From Nocardioidaceae bacterium (GTDB lineage Bacteria > Actinomycetota > Actinomycetes > Propionibacteriales > Nocardioidaceae), in assembly GCA_025927955.1 (NCBI GenBank), contig JAICKK010000003.1:1-52885 (forward strand): a stretch of 52,885 nt of DNA, given 5' to 3'. Position numbers and translations under genes: made by a program. The notes under the pieces are model-generated. The model worked only from the letters and a program-made list of their open reading frames with translations, was not told the origin of the DNA and made no database searches. This document shows, piece by piece, positions 11,959-22,613 of this stretch. Position 1 is the first letter of the stretch. Every line of letters begins with the position of its first letter.

Positions 11959-12414
11959 ATGACCCAGCCCCAGGTCCACCCCACCGCCACGCCGGCCTCG
12001 GCCGAGCCCGCGACGCTGCCCGTCCGGCCCGGCCTGCTGCGCGTGCTGCGCGACCAGCGCAAGGTGGTGGGCGCCGCGGCCATCGTGGCCGCCGCCTGCT
12101 TCTGGGTGATGGTGCCGCTCGGTGAGTGGCGCACCGCCGCGCTGACCGCCGGCGGCGTCCTGCTCGCGCTGCTCAACCACCTGGCCAGCGAGCTGTGGCT
12201 GGCCCGTCTCATCGGATCCGGGGCGGAGCCCTCACGCGGCCGGATCGCGGCGTCCGCAATCACCCGGCTCGCGGTCCTGTCCGTGGTCGCGGTGGGCGTC
12301 GCGGTGCTCTTCTGGCCCGACGGCATCGGGCTGCTGCTCGGGCTGGCCATCTTCCGTCTGATCGCGCTGGTGATGACCGGCATCCCGCTGCTGAAGGAGC
12401 TGAAGGGTCGATGA
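11959..12414 (+). CDS. atpI: ATP synthase protein I-like (AtpI family)
   Basis: 151-aa protein with a proline/alanine-rich N-terminus and about four hydrophobic segments (KVVGAAAIVAAACFWVMV; AALTAGGVLLALLNHL; LAVLSVVAVGVAVLFW; GLLLGLAIFRLIALVMTGIPLL). It matches the position of Rv1303, between wecA and atpB. The AtpI family is nonessential and is proposed to assist c-ring assembly. A start ATG with GAGAGGGAGG upstream is convincing. Its stop overlaps the atpB start (ATGA), which couples it to the operon. Confidence 0.8.
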   Translation: MTQPQVHPTATPASAEPATLPVRPGLLRVLRDQRKVVGAAAIVAAACFWVMVPLGEWRTAALTAGGVLLALLNHLASELWLARLIGSGAEPSRGRIAASAITRLAVLSVVAVGVAVLFWPDGIGLLLGLAIFRLIALVMTGIPLLKELKGR

Positions 12415-13328
12415 CTCCAGGGATAGTGCCCCACGAGATCGACATCCATCCGGGCGTGCACCCGACCGGCACGCTCTTCGGGATGACGCTCAACCTGGAC
12501 ACCATCTGGGTGACCGTGGTCGCCGGTCTGATCCTGATCGCCCTCGGCTTCTGGGCGCGCAGCCGGCTGACCAAGCCGGAGGTCGACCACGTTCCGAGCA
12601 AGCTGCAGCTGGTCTGGGAGACCGTGGTGGGTGAGGTCAACACCCAGGTCGAGGCGAACCTGGGCAAGGTGAACCCGTTCGTCGTACCCCTGGCGGTCGC
12701 GCTGTTCTTCTTCATCCTCATCGCGAACTGGATCGAGGTCATCCCGACCCAGCTGAACGGCAACCTCCGGGCGCACCTGCTGCCCTCGCCGACCGCGGAC
12801 ACGAACCTCACCTACGCCATGGCGATCATGGTGATGGTCGGCGTGTGGAGCTTCGGCATCAGCCGGCAGGGGCTGTGGGGCTACCTCAAGCACTTCTACG
12901 GCCAGAGCATCTTCCCGGACAAGCCCGTGGTCGACACCCCCATCCGGATCGTCTTCACGTTCCTCAACATCCTCGAGGAGCTGGTCAAGCCGGTCACCCT
13001 GGCGCTTCGACTGTTCGGCAACATCTTCGCCGGCGGCATCATGCTCGCGCTGATCGGGGCGCTCGTGAGCATCGCTCCGGTGCACATCCCCGTCGGGGGC
13101 TTCTTCACCGTGATCCTGAACATCATCTGGAAGCTGTTCGACACGATGTTCCTCGGTGCGCTGCAGGCGTTCATCTTCGCCCTGCTGACCGTGCTGTACT
13201 TCGGCATGGCGGGGGCGGGCCACGGCGAGGACGAGGGCCACGACGCGGCCGGGCCGATCGACAGCTCGACCGACGAGTTCCGCCGGCCCGAGGAGGAAGC
13301 CAGGGACGGGGCCACCGTCCTCGCCTAG
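12411..13328 (+). CDS. atpB: ATP synthase Fo subunit a
   Basis: Membrane subunit that forms the proton half-channels against the c-ring. The essential arginine lies in LVKPVTLALRLFGNIFAGG; other helices include VVPLAVALFFFILIANWIEVIP and AFIFALLTVLYFGM. ATG 12411 overlaps the atpI stop and gives 305 aa. The track's 400-aa ORF includes a shadow of atpI. The C-terminus carries an extra hydrophilic, acidic tail of about 40 residues (GHGEDEGHDAAGPIDSSTDEF) beyond the last membrane helix. Confidence 0.96.
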   Translation: MTPGIVPHEIDIHPGVHPTGTLFGMTLNLDTIWVTVVAGLILIALGFWARSRLTKPEVDHVPSKLQLVWETVVGEVNTQVEANLGKVNPFVVPLAVALFFFILIANWIEVIPTQLNGNLRAHLLPSPTADTNLTYAMAIMVMVGVWSFGISRQGLWGYLKHFYGQSIFPDKPVVDTPIRIVFTFLNILEELVKPVTLALRLFGNIFAGGIMLALIGALVSIAPVHIPVGGFFTVILNIIWKLFDTMFLGALQAFIFALLTVLYFGMAGAGHGEDEGHDAAGPIDSSTDEFRRPEEEARDGATVLA

Positions 13329-13661
<333 letters not shown>

Positions 13662-13696
13662 CCCGGATCCGACGCGAGTAGCAAAGGAACCCACCC

Positions 13697-14251
13697 ATGG
13701 CAACCCCTGTCCCCCTGGCCAGCAACTTCCTCGTCCCCAACGGCACCTTCTTCGCCGAGCTGATCGCGTTCGCGATCATCGTGTTCATCCTCGCCAGGTA
13801 CGTCATCCCGCCGATCAACAAGGCCATGACGGACCGGCAGAACGCGATCCGCAAGGAGTTCGCGGACCTGGAGTCGGCGCAGGAGGATGCCCGCAGGACC
13901 GAGAAGGAGTTCCGCGACCAGCTGGCCGAGGCCAAGCACGAGGCGGCGAGGATCCGCGAGGACGCCCGCGAGCAGGGGGCCGCCATCATCGCCGACATGC
14001 GGCGCCAGGCGCAGGAGGAGTCCGACCGGATCCTCCGGCACGCCCGGACCCAGCTGGAGGCGGAGCGGTCCCAGGCGGTGGCCTCGCTGCGCAACGAGGT
14101 GGGCAGCATGGCGACCGAGCTCGCCGGCCGCATCGTGGGTGAGTCGCTGCAGGACGAGGGCCGCCAGTCCCGCACGGTGGAGCGCTTCATCTCGGCGCTC
14201 GAGCAGGAGTCGGCCTCGGCGCCTGCGTCCACCACCACCGGAGCGAGCTGA
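13697..14251 (+). CDS. atpF: ATP synthase Fo subunit b
   Basis: Peripheral stalk subunit. One N-terminal membrane helix (FFAELIAFAIIVFILARYVIPPI) is followed by a long charged coiled coil to residue ~150. The length of 184 aa is normal. Unlike mycobacteria, where delta is fused to a second b-type chain, b and delta are separate genes here. The start ATG 13697 follows AAAGGAACC. The atpH start lies one base after its stop. Confidence 0.95.
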   Translation: MATPVPLASNFLVPNGTFFAELIAFAIIVFILARYVIPPINKAMTDRQNAIRKEFADLESAQEDARRTEKEFRDQLAEAKHEAARIREDAREQGAAIIADMRRQAQEESDRILRHARTQLEAERSQAVASLRNEVGSMATELAGRIVGESLQDEGRQSRTVERFISALEQESASAPASTTTGAS

Positions 14252-14252
14252 C

Positions 14253-15062
14253 ATGCACGGCGCCTCGGAGCACTCGCTGCGCGGGCTGCTGGAGCGCACC
14301 GAGGAGGTGCTCTCCTCAGGGGCGGACGCCTCGACGGTCGGCAACGACCTGTTCGCCCTGGCACTGACGCTGGACCACGCGCACTCGCTGCGGCGGGCGC
14401 TGACCGAGCCCGTGGTGCCCGCGGAGGCCAAGAGGAGGCTGCTGCACTCCCTGTTCGACGACAGGCTGGGCGCCGAGGCGCTGCGCGCGGCCGACGCGGG
14501 CGTGGGCGTGCGCTGGTCGAGCACCCACGACCTGTCCGACGCGTTCGAGCAGGCCTCCGTGGCCGCGCACGTCGCCAAGGCCGACGCGGCGGGGCGGCTC
14601 GACGACCTCGAGGACGACCTCTTCCGGTTCTCGCGCATCGTGGAGGCCAGCGCCGCGCTGCGCGAGGCCCTCAGCGACCCGTTCGCGCCGGTCGAGGGCA
14701 AGCGCCGCCTGGTCGAGGACCTGGTGGGCGACAAGGTCGAGCCGACCACCACGACGCTGCTCGCGCAGGCGGTGTCCGGCCGGCACCGGTCGCTGACCAC
14801 GGTCCTCGGGCTGTACCAGAGGATCGCCGCGGCCCGCCGTGACAGCATGGTGGCGACGGCGTGGGTCGCGGCCCCGCTGAGCGAGGAGCACCGGGAGCGG
14901 CTGACCCGGGCGCTGTCCGCGCAGCAGGGTCGCAAGGTCCACCTCAACGTGGTCGTCGACCCCGAGGTGCTCGGGGGCGTGCGGGTCGCGGTGGGCGAGG
15001 AGGTCCTCGACTCCACGGTGTCCACGCGCCTGCGAGCGGCGCAGCGACGGCTCGAGCGTTGA
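14253..15062 (+). CDS. atpH: ATP synthase F1 subunit delta
   Basis: Connects F1 to the peripheral stalk. ATG 14253, one base after the atpF stop, gives 269 aa. The OSCP/delta C-terminal signature (VHLNVVVDPEVLGGVRVAVGEEVLDSTVSTRLR) is intact. At about 270 aa it belongs to the longer actinobacterial type compared with about 180 aa in E. coli. The 391-aa ORF in the track runs out of frame through atpF. Confidence 0.94.
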   Translation: MHGASEHSLRGLLERTEEVLSSGADASTVGNDLFALALTLDHAHSLRRALTEPVVPAEAKRRLLHSLFDDRLGAEALRAADAGVGVRWSSTHDLSDAFEQASVAAHVAKADAAGRLDDLEDDLFRFSRIVEASAALREALSDPFAPVEGKRRLVEDLVGDKVEPTTTTLLAQAVSGRHRSLTTVLGLYQRIAAARRDSMVATAWVAAPLSEEHRERLTRALSAQQGRKVHLNVVVDPEVLGGVRVAVGEEVLDSTVSTRLRAAQRRLER

Positions 15063-15136
15063 GCCGGCACCCCGTGGACGCACCCCAGCAGGACCAGCGC
15101 AACAGCACAGACACTGACCCCGGCCACCGTGCCGGC
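15063..15136 (+). promoter_or_regulatory. Inverted repeat spanning the atpH-atpA gap
   Basis: The 103-bp gap is the longest inside the atp operon. It begins with GCCGGCAC (15063-15070) and carries its exact complement GTGCCGGC at 15129-15136, enclosing a C/A-rich, weakly structured 58-nt stretch. In RNA this is a long-range 8-bp stem just ahead of atpA. A role in RNA processing or subunit stoichiometry is speculation. Confidence 0.35.
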
Positions 15137-15165
15137 GGGCCCAGACGAGAGAGCAGAGGCACGCT

Positions 15166-16806
15166 ATGACCGAGCTGACGATCCGCCCGGAGGAGATCAA
15201 GGAGGCGCTCGCCAGGTTCGTCTCCGACTACCAGCCCGAGGCCACCAGCCGCGAGGAGGTCGGCTCGGTCGCCGAGGCCGGCGACGGCATCGCCCGCGTG
15301 ATCGGCCTGCCCTCGGTGATGGCGAACGAGCTGCTGGAGTTCGAGGACGGGACGCTCGGGCTCGCGCTGAACCTCGACACCCGCGAGATCGGTGTCGTCG
15401 TCCTCGGCGACTTCGACAAGATCGAGGAGGGCCAGACCGTACGTCGGACCGGCGAGATCCTCTCGGTCCCCGTGGGCGACGCGTTCCTGGGCCGCGTCGT
15501 GGACCCCCTGGGCACCCCCATCGACGGGCTGGGCGACATCGAGCCCGACGCGCGCCGGGCGCTGGAGCTGCAGGCACCGAGCGTCGTGCAGCGCCAGTCC
15601 GTGCACGAGCCGATGGCCACCGGCATCAAGGCGATCGACGCCTTGACCCCCATCGGTCGCGGGCAGCGCCAGCTGATCATCGGCGACCGGCAGACCGGCA
15701 AGTCCACCATCGCGCTGGACACGATCATCAACCAGAGGCAGAACTGGGAGTCCGGCGACCCGCAGCGGCAGGTCCGTTGCATCTACGTCGCGATCGGCCA
15801 GAAGGGCTCCACCATCGCGGCCGCCCGCGGCGCCCTGGAGGCCGCCGGAGCGCTCGAGTACACCACGATCGTGGCGTCGCCCGCGTCGGACTCCGCCGGC
15901 TTCAAGTACCTCGCGCCCTACACCGGCTCGGCCATCGGCCAGCACTGGATGTACGACGGCAAGCACGTGCTGATCGTGTTCGACGACCTCACCAAGCAGG
16001 CCGAGGCCTACCGCGCGGTGTCGCTGCTGCTGCGCCGCCCGCCGGGCCGCGAGGCCTACCCCGGTGACGTGTTCTACCTCCACAGCCGGCTGCTGGAGCG
16101 CTGCGCCAAGCTGTCCGACGACCTCGGGGCGGGCTCCATGACCGGGCTCCCGATCATCGAGACCAAGGCCAACGACGTGTCGGCCTACATCCCGACCAAC
16201 GTCATCTCGATCACCGACGGCCAGATCTTCCTCCAGTCCGACCTGTTCAACGCCAACCAGCGACCCGCCATCGACGTCGGCGTCTCGGTCTCGCGGGTGG
16301 GCGGCGCGGCGATGACCAAGGCGATGAAGAAGGTCACCGGCTCCCTCAAGGTCGACCTGGCGCAGTTCCGGGCCATGGAGGCGTTCGCGATGTTCGCCTC
16401 GGACCTCGACGCCGCGTCCCGCCAGCAGCTCGACCGCGGACAGCGGCTGATGGCGCTGCTCAAGCAGCCGGCCTTCTCGCCGTACCCCGTCGAGGAGATG
16501 GCCGTCTCGCTGTGGGCCGGCACGTCCGGCAAGCTCGACAACGTGCCCACCGACGACGTGCTCCGCTTCGAGCACGAGTTCCTGGAGTACCTCCGCCAGC
16601 AGGAGTCCGGCATCCTCCAGACGATCCGCGAGACCCGCGACTGGACCGACGACACCGGACAGGCGGTCGAGAAGGCGTTCGAGAGGTTCGCGGGCATCTT
16701 CGAGACCTCCGAGGGCGAGTCGATCCACGTCGGTCGCGAGCAGCACGAGCCCCTGCCCGACGACGCCGTCGAGCAGGAGCAGATCGTCAAGCAGAAGCGG
16801 AACTGA
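15166..16806 (+). CDS. atpA: ATP synthase F1 subunit alpha
   Basis: Non-catalytic nucleotide-binding subunit of F1. P-loop GDRQTGKS (173-180), the beta-barrel N-terminal domain, [10 protein letters not shown], and the conserved region [25 protein letters not shown] with its arginine finger are visible. At 546 aa it is slightly longer than the bacterial norm because of a charged C-terminal extension ([23 protein letters not shown]), a feature known from actinobacteria; in mycobacteria the alpha C-terminal extension suppresses ATP hydrolysis. The start ATG 15166 is preceded by GAGAGCAGAGG. Confidence 0.97.
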   Translation: MTELTIRPEEIKEALARFVSDYQPEATSREEVGSVAEAGDGIARVIGLPSVMANELLEFEDGTLGLALNLDTREIGVVVLGDFDKIEEGQTVRRTGEILSVPVGDAFLGRVVDPLGTPIDGLGDIEPDARRALELQAPSVVQRQSVHEPMATGIKAIDALTPIGRGQRQLIIGDRQTGKSTIALDTIINQRQNWESGDPQRQVRCIYVAIGQKGSTIAAARGALEAAGALEYTTIVASPASDSAGFKYLAPYTGSAIGQHWMYDGKHVLIVFDDLTKQAEAYRAVSLLLRRPPGREAYPGDVFYLHSRLLERCAKLSDDLGAGSMTGLPIIETKANDVSAYIPTNVISITDGQIFLQSDLFNANQRPAIDVGVSVSRVGGAAMTKAMKKVTGSLKVDLAQFRAMEAFAMFASDLDAASRQQLDRGQRLMALLKQPAFSPYPVEEMAVSLWAGTSGKLDNVPTDDVLRFEHEFLEYLRQQESGILQTIRETRDWTDDTGQAVEKAFERFAGIFETSEGESIHVGREQHEPLPDDAVEQEQIVKQKRN

Positions 16807-16809
16807 CCC

Positions 16810-17772
16810 ATGGCCGTGTCCCTGCGTGAGTACCGCGCGAGGATCCGATCCGTCGAGTCGACGAAGAAGATCACCCGCGCGATGGAGCTCATCGCCGCCT
16901 CGCGCATCATCAAGGCCCAGCAGCGGGCGCAGGCGGCGGCGCCGTACGCCCGCGAGCTGACCCGTGCCGTCTCGGCGGTGGCGACCTACTCCAACGTCGA
17001 GCACCCGCTCACCACCGAGCCGCAGGAGAGCAACCGCGCCGCGATCCTGGTGGTGACCAGCGACCGCGGGCTGGCGGGCGCCTACTCCTCCAGCGCGGTG
17101 AAGGAGGCCGAGCAGCTGGCCGAGAAGCTGCGCGGGGAGGGCAAGGAGGTCGACCTCTACGTCTCCGGGCGCAAGGGCGTGGCCTACTACTCCTTCCGGC
17201 GGCGCGAGATCCAGGACTCGTGGACCGGGCACTCCGACCAGCCGACCTACGAGGTGGCGCGCGAGATGGGCGAGGCGCTCATCGACGCGTTCATCGCCGG
17301 CACCGACGCCCAGCGGGCCGAGCGAGGCGAGCGTGGCGAGGGTGGTGGCGGCACCCAGCGTCCTCCGGTCCAGGAGGTCCACATGGTCTACACGCGGTTC
17401 CGGAGCATGCTGGTCCAGGAGCCGACCGCGGTGCGGCTGCTCCCGCTGGAGATCGTGGAGAGCGAGGAGAGGCCGACCGAGGACGACGTCCTGCCGCTGT
17501 TCGAGTTCGAGCCGGGTCCCGCCGAGGTCCTCGACGCGCTGCTGCCGAAGTACGTCCAGAGCCGGGTCTACTTCGCGCTCCTGCAGGCGGCGGCCTCCGA
17601 GCTCGCCGCCCGTCAGCGGGCGATGAAGTCCGCGACGGACAACGCCGAGGAGCTCATCAAGAAGTACACCCGGATCGCCAACCAGGCCCGTCAGGCCGGC
17701 ATCACCCAAGAGATCAGCGAGATCGTCGGTGGCGTCAACGCGCTCGCCGACGCCAACGCCGCCAACGAATGA
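16810..17772 (+). CDS. atpG: ATP synthase F1 subunit gamma
   Basis: Central rotor shaft. N-terminal [23 protein letters not shown] and the C-terminal helix [37 protein letters not shown] are classical. A loop at about residues 160-190 contains an inserted charged/glycine-rich segment ([19 protein letters not shown]); mycobacterial gamma also has an extra loop in this general part of the protein, so this is probably a related clade feature. 320 aa. The gene begins three bases after atpA. Confidence 0.96.
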   Translation: MAVSLREYRARIRSVESTKKITRAMELIAASRIIKAQQRAQAAAPYARELTRAVSAVATYSNVEHPLTTEPQESNRAAILVVTSDRGLAGAYSSSAVKEAEQLAEKLRGEGKEVDLYVSGRKGVAYYSFRRREIQDSWTGHSDQPTYEVAREMGEALIDAFIAGTDAQRAERGERGEGGGGTQRPPVQEVHMVYTRFRSMLVQEPTAVRLLPLEIVESEERPTEDDVLPLFEFEPGPAEVLDALLPKYVQSRVYFALLQAAASELAARQRAMKSATDNAEELIKKYTRIANQARQAGITQEISEIVGGVNALADANAANE

Positions 17773-17797
17773 CCACCAGCGAGACGACTGTGAGTGA

Positions 17798-19261
<1,464 letters not shown>

Positions 19262-19262
19262 G

Positions 19263-19619
19263 GTGGCGAACACCATGAACGTGGCCCTCGTCGCGGCCGA
19301 CCGGATGCTCTGGTCCGGGCAGGCGACGGTGGTCAACACCCGCACGCTCGCCGGGGACATCGGCATCATGGCCAACCACACGCCGATCCTCTCGGTGCTC
19401 GAGCCGGGCAAGGTCGACGTGCGGACCGTCGACGACGGGCACTGGGTGGCGGCCATCGACGGCGGCTTCATCTCCGTGGCGAAGAACCAGGTGTCGATCC
19501 TCTGCGACCGCGCCGAGATCTCCCACGAGAGCGACTTCGAGGAGGCCAAGCGCAAGCTCGACGAGGCGGTGGCCAAGGAGTCCGGCGGGGGCGCGCGTCC
19601 GGACAACAGGCAGGGCTGA
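19263..19619 (+). CDS. atpC: ATP synthase F1 subunit epsilon
   Basis: Rotor subunit that regulates F1. The N-terminal beta-sandwich is clear (MNVALVAADRMLWSGQATVVNTRTLAGDIGIMANHTPILSVLEPG), and the C-terminal helical part is short. I chose GTG 19263, one base after the atpD stop, giving 118 aa; ATG 19275 (114 aa, MNVALVAADR) is a good alternative because homology begins there. The track's 297-aa ORF is an atpD shadow fused to this gene. Confidence 0.93.
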   Translation: MANTMNVALVAADRMLWSGQATVVNTRTLAGDIGIMANHTPILSVLEPGKVDVRTVDDGHWVAAIDGGFISVAKNQVSILCDRAEISHESDFEEAKRKLDEAVAKESGGGARPDNRQG

Positions 19620-19626
19620 GGGGTCG

Positions 19627-20070
19627 ATGCCGTTCTGGGAGTGGCTCGTCGACTCCTCGGGCAGCATCCTGCTCCTGCTCCTGCTCTACGGCCTCGCCCT
19701 GGTGGTCCGCCGGCGGGTCATCGCCCGCCACGGCGGCACCTTCGAGTTCAGCGTCCGCGTCCGGTCCGGGAGGGCCGGGCGCGGCTGGGTTCTGGGCGTC
19801 GGCCGCTACACCGGTGGCCACCTCGAGTGGTTCCGGATCTTCTCGCTCTCGCCGCGGCCCCGCTTCGTCTACGAGCGGCGGACCCTGGAGTTCGTCGCCC
19901 GCCGGGAGCCGGAGGGCGTCGAGGGCTACTCCCTCTACTCGGGCCACATCGTGGTGACCTGCCGGACGCCGGCGGGGCTGCTCGAGGTGGCGATGAGCCC
20001 CGAGGCACTCACCGGGTTCCTGGCCTGGCTGGAGGCCGGACCGCCCGGTCAGCGGGTGGCCGGGCGCTGA
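19627..20070 (+). CDS. DUF2550 membrane-anchored protein
   Basis: 147-aa protein with one N-terminal transmembrane helix ([16 protein letters not shown]), a basic patch [10 protein letters not shown], and a compact domain with [32 protein letters not shown]. It sits 7 bp after atpC as Rv1312 does in M. tuberculosis, and the family is restricted to actinobacteria. Function is unknown; the constant linkage to the ATP synthase operon suggests a related role but nothing in the sequence proves it. It ends 4 bp from the convergent adenosyltransferase, leaving no room for a separate terminator. Confidence 0.85.
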   Translation: MPFWEWLVDSSGSILLLLLLYGLALVVRRRVIARHGGTFEFSVRVRSGRAGRGWVLGVGRYTGGHLEWFRIFSLSPRPRFVYERRTLEFVARREPEGVEGYSLYSGHIVVTCRTPAGLLEVAMSPEALTGFLAWLEAGPPGQRVAGR

Positions 20071-20074
20071 GCGG

Positions 20075-20647
20075 CTACCGCTCCCCTCCCGGACGCCACA
20101 GCACGTCCCCCACCGACCGGTTCGCGTGCCGGGCCAGGATGAACACCAGGTCCGAGAGCCGGTTGAGGTACTTCAGTGCCAGCACGTTCATCGTCTCGCC
20201 GTGCACCTCGAAGGCCGCCCAGCCCGACCGCTCCGCGCGCCGTACGACGGTCCGGGCGACGTGCAGGTGCGCGGCGCCCGGCGTGCCGCCGTTGAGGATG
20301 AAGGACCGCAGCTTGGGCAGGTCGGCGTTGAACTCGTCGCACCAGGCCTCCAGCCGGTCGACGTAGGACTGCTCGATGCGCAGCGGCGGGTACTCCGGCT
20401 CCGCGACCACGGGGGTGCAGAAGTCCGCGCCCACGTCGAACAGGTCGTTCTGCACGACGGTCAGGATGCCCACCACCTCGGCGTCGAGGCCGCCGCCGGC
20501 CAGCGCGACACCGAGGTGCGCGTTGGCCTCGTCCACGTCGGCGTAGGCCCGCAGCCGCAGGTCGTTCTTCGTGGTGAGGCTCATGTCGCCGAGGCGGGTC
20601 TCGCCGCCGTCGCCGGTGCGCGTGTAGATGCGGGTGAGGTTGACCAT
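20075..20647 (-). CDS. pduO: PduO-type ATP:cob(I)alamin adenosyltransferase
   Basis: Transfers the adenosyl group of ATP to cob(I)alamin to make coenzyme B12. N-terminal [17 protein letters not shown] is the ATP-binding PduO signature, and [10 protein letters not shown] and [19 protein letters not shown] follow. 190 aa, normal. It would supply both B12 mutases in this window (Ecm at 22614 and the IcmA-like enzyme at 40473). It is divergent from murA with only 33 bp between the start codons. On its strand TAGGGT lies 6 nt before the ATG, so the mRNA is probably leaderless. The location equals Rv1314c. Confidence 0.94.
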   Translation of the reverse strand: MVNLTRIYTRTGDGGETRLGDMSLTTKNDLRLRAYADVDEANAHLGVALAGGGLDAEVVGILTVVQNDLFDVGADFCTPVVAEPEYPPLRIEQSYVDRLEAWCDEFNADLPKLRSFILNGGTPGAAHLHVARTVVRRAERSGWAAFEVHGETMNVLALKYLNRLSDLVFILARHANRSVGDVLWRPGGER

Positions 20648-20653
20648 GTGGAC

Positions 20654-20659
20654 ACCCTA
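20654..20659 (-). promoter_or_regulatory. -10 element of pduO, leaderless start
   Basis: TAGGGT on the minus strand, 6 nt before the ATG at 20647; transcription would begin at the start codon. No clear -35. Confidence 0.5.
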
Positions 20660-20666
20660 GGGGCAC

Positions 20667-20672
20667 TACAGT
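20667..20672 (+). promoter_or_regulatory. -10 element of murA, near-leaderless start
   Basis: TACAGT lies 8 nt before the murA ATG. TTGACC at 20640-20645 resembles a -35 but the 21-bp spacing is too long for confidence. Confidence 0.45.
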
Positions 20673-20680
20673 CGTGCCCG

Positions 20681-22021
20681 ATGCAGGGATTCCAGGTCCG
20701 CTCCGACGGGCCGCTCTCGCACCCGCTGCACGGCACGGCCCACGTCGGCGGGGCCAAGAACAGCGCGCTGAAGCTCATGGCCGCCGCGCTCCTGGCCCCC
20801 GGACGCACGGAGCTGGCCAACGTCCCCGACATCCTCGACGTGCACGTGATGGCACGGCTGCTGGAGGAGCTCGGCTGCGCGGTGAAGGTCAGCCATCCCG
20901 GCTTCTCGTCGGGCGCACCGGGCCCGTCGACCGGCGCGGCCGGGTCCGGCAGCGGCCTGGTGAGCATCGAGGTCCCCGAGCGGCTGCGGCACGAGGCGCC
21001 CTACGACCTGGTCCGCCGGCTGCGCGCCTCAATCTGCGTGCTGGGCCCCCTCGTGGCCCGCTGCGGGCGGGCGAGGGTGGCGCTCCCGGGCGGGGACAAC
21101 ATCGGCTCGCGCGGTCTGGACATGCACTTCACCGGGCTCACCGAGCTGGGCGCGCGCGTGCGCATCGAGCACGGCTTCGTGGTCGCGGACGTGCCCGACC
21201 GGCTGCGCGGGGCGAACCTCTGGCTGGACTTCCCGAGCGTCGGCGCCACCGAGAACCTCCTGATGGCCGCGGTCCTGGCCGAGGGCACGACGGTGATCGA
21301 CAACGTGGCGCGGGAGCCGGAGATCGTCGACCTCTGCCAGATGCTGTGCGAGATGGGCGCCGAGATCGAGGGCCTCGGCGGCTCCACCCTGACCGTGTAC
21401 GGCGTGCCGCAGCTGCGACCGGTCGAGCACGCGACCGTCCCGGACCGGATCGTGGCGGGCACCTGGGCGTTCGCGGCGGCCGTCGCGGGCGGGGACCTCG
21501 TCGTCCGGGGCGGGCAGGCCCGGCACCTCGACATCGTCGTGGACAAGCTCGTCTCGGCCGGCGCCGACGTGCAGCACGCCGAGGACGGGTTCCGGGTGGC
21601 GGTGGACCGGCGGCTGCGGGCCTTCGACGTGGTCACGCTGCCCTACCCGGGGTTCCCCACCGACCTGCAGCCGTTCGCCATGGCCCTCGCAGCGGTCTGC
21701 AACGGCACCGCGATGGTCACCGAGAACGTGTTCGAGTCCCGGTTCATGTTCGCCCAGGAGCTCGCCCGGCTCGGGGCCGACCTGCGCACCGACGGCCACC
21801 ACGCGGTGGTGCGCGGGCGGCCGCTCCTCTCCGGCGCGCCGGTCGTCGCCCACGACATCCGGGCGGGGGCCGCGCTCGTGCTGGCGGGGCTGGCCGCCGA
21901 GGGCACCACGACCGTCGCCCAGTCCCAGCACGTCGACCGGGGGTACCCGTTCTTCGTGGAGATCCTGCGGGACCTGGGCGCCGACATCGAGCGCGTGGAG
22001 CTGCCCGACCTCGACGAGTGA
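20681..22021 (+). CDS. murA: UDP-N-acetylglucosamine 1-carboxyvinyltransferase, Asp in place of catalytic Cys
   Basis: First committed step of peptidoglycan synthesis, adding enolpyruvate from PEP to UDP-GlcNAc. Core motifs: [44 protein letters not shown], and [13 protein letters not shown]. In the active-site loop, where E. coli has Cys115 (PGGCTIG), this protein has Asp139 (PGGDNIG), as in M. tuberculosis; this substitution is known to make the enzyme insensitive to fosfomycin. A Gly/Ser/Pro-rich insertion ([17 protein letters not shown], about 76-92) lengthens the protein to 446 aa. ATG 20681 is chosen; the 631-aa track ORF runs back through pduO antisense. A strong hairpin follows downstream. 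Confidence 0.96.
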   Translation: MQGFQVRSDGPLSHPLHGTAHVGGAKNSALKLMAAALLAPGRTELANVPDILDVHVMARLLEELGCAVKVSHPGFSSGAPGPSTGAAGSGSGLVSIEVPERLRHEAPYDLVRRLRASICVLGPLVARCGRARVALPGGDNIGSRGLDMHFTGLTELGARVRIEHGFVVADVPDRLRGANLWLDFPSVGATENLLMAAVLAEGTTVIDNVAREPEIVDLCQMLCEMGAEIEGLGGSTLTVYGVPQLRPVEHATVPDRIVAGTWAFAAAVAGGDLVVRGGQARHLDIVVDKLVSAGADVQHAEDGFRVAVDRRLRAFDVVTLPYPGFPTDLQPFAMALAAVCNGTAMVTENVFESRFMFAQELARLGADLRTDGHHAVVRGRPLLSGAPVVAHDIRAGAALVLAGLAAEGTTTVAQSQHVDRGYPFFVEILRDLGADIERVELPDLDE

Positions 22022-22097
22022 TCCGGCCGGCCGCCGGCGATGCGTCGCCCCTCCCTCGGCCCTCCCTCGGCCCGCCTGGGTCCCGCCCTGGGCCCGC

Positions 22098-22119
22098 CCC
22101 CGCCGCCCGGTCGGCGGGG
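22098..22119 (+). terminator. Hairpin terminator after murA
   Basis: CCCCGCCG (22098-22105) / CGGCGGGG (22112-22119), a perfect 8-bp stem with a 6-nt loop and no T-tract. The C-rich murA downstream region also contains a short direct repeat (CCTCCCTCGGC, twice). Confidence 0.5.
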
Positions 22120-22218
22120 ACACGCCGCGGCCGTCCCTGGCCGATCCGCGCCCGGTGAGGGATAGTGAGTAAAGGATCCGGTTACGGGTACCGACACGGG
22201 TCCAGCCCAGGGGGAGTG

Positions 22219-22566
22219 ATGCACCCGCAGCCTCAGTCCAGGATGTCGGTCACCGTCGACGGCTCGACGGTCCTCCTGCGTGGCCTGTTCGACGGGCGCT
22301 CGACCGGTGCGGTCCGCGACGTGCTGCGCGAGCAGACCGAGCGCCACCGCAACCTGGTGGTGGACATGAGCGGCGTCGAGGCGGTGGACGCCACGGCGCT
22401 TCGGCTGCTGGCCGCAGCCAGTGCCATGCTCGAGCGCGACGGGCGGACCCTGACCGTGCGCGGCTGCACGCCCGCCGTACGCCGGGTCATCGCGTTCGCC
22501 CGGCTGCGGCGCTGGCTGCCGCTGGAGCGCGTCGAGACCTCGATGGACCGGCGCCGAGTGGAGTAG
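22219..22566 (+). CDS. STAS-domain protein (anti-sigma factor antagonist type)
   Basis: 115-aa single STAS domain: [28 protein letters not shown], then [22 protein letters not shown], where the usual phosphorylated Ser/Thr region (D-x-[ST]-[GA]) reads DATA. Such proteins bind HATPase-type anti-sigma kinases in partner switching. A protein with such an HATPase domain is encoded 2.2 kb downstream (24806). I chose ATG 22219 with GGGGGAGTG directly upstream; GTG 22165 (133 aa) is possible. No sigma-factor gene is nearby, so the target is unknown. Confidence 0.8.
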   Translation: MHPQPQSRMSVTVDGSTVLLRGLFDGRSTGAVRDVLREQTERHRNLVVDMSGVEAVDATALRLLAAASAMLERDGRTLTVRGCTPAVRRVIAFARLRRWLPLERVETSMDRRRVE

Positions 22567-22600
22567 TTCACAACCGGTTACCGGCGGGTCGCCGGAGCCG

Positions 22601-22606
22601 TAGCCT
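22601..22606 (+). promoter_or_regulatory. -10 element of ecm, leaderless start
   Basis: TAGCCT, 7 nt before the ecm ATG. Upstream lie a perfect palindrome AACCGGTT (22572-22579) over the -35 position and a hairpin CCGGCG-GGT-CGCCGG (22581-22595) that may end the STAS transcript. Confidence 0.45.
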
Positions 22607-22613
22607 CGGCCCC

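Noticed and set aside
22178-22195. Sigma-B-like -10 (GGGTAC) before the STAS gene
   Set aside because: No GTTT-type -35 at the required distance; the match is too short to support.
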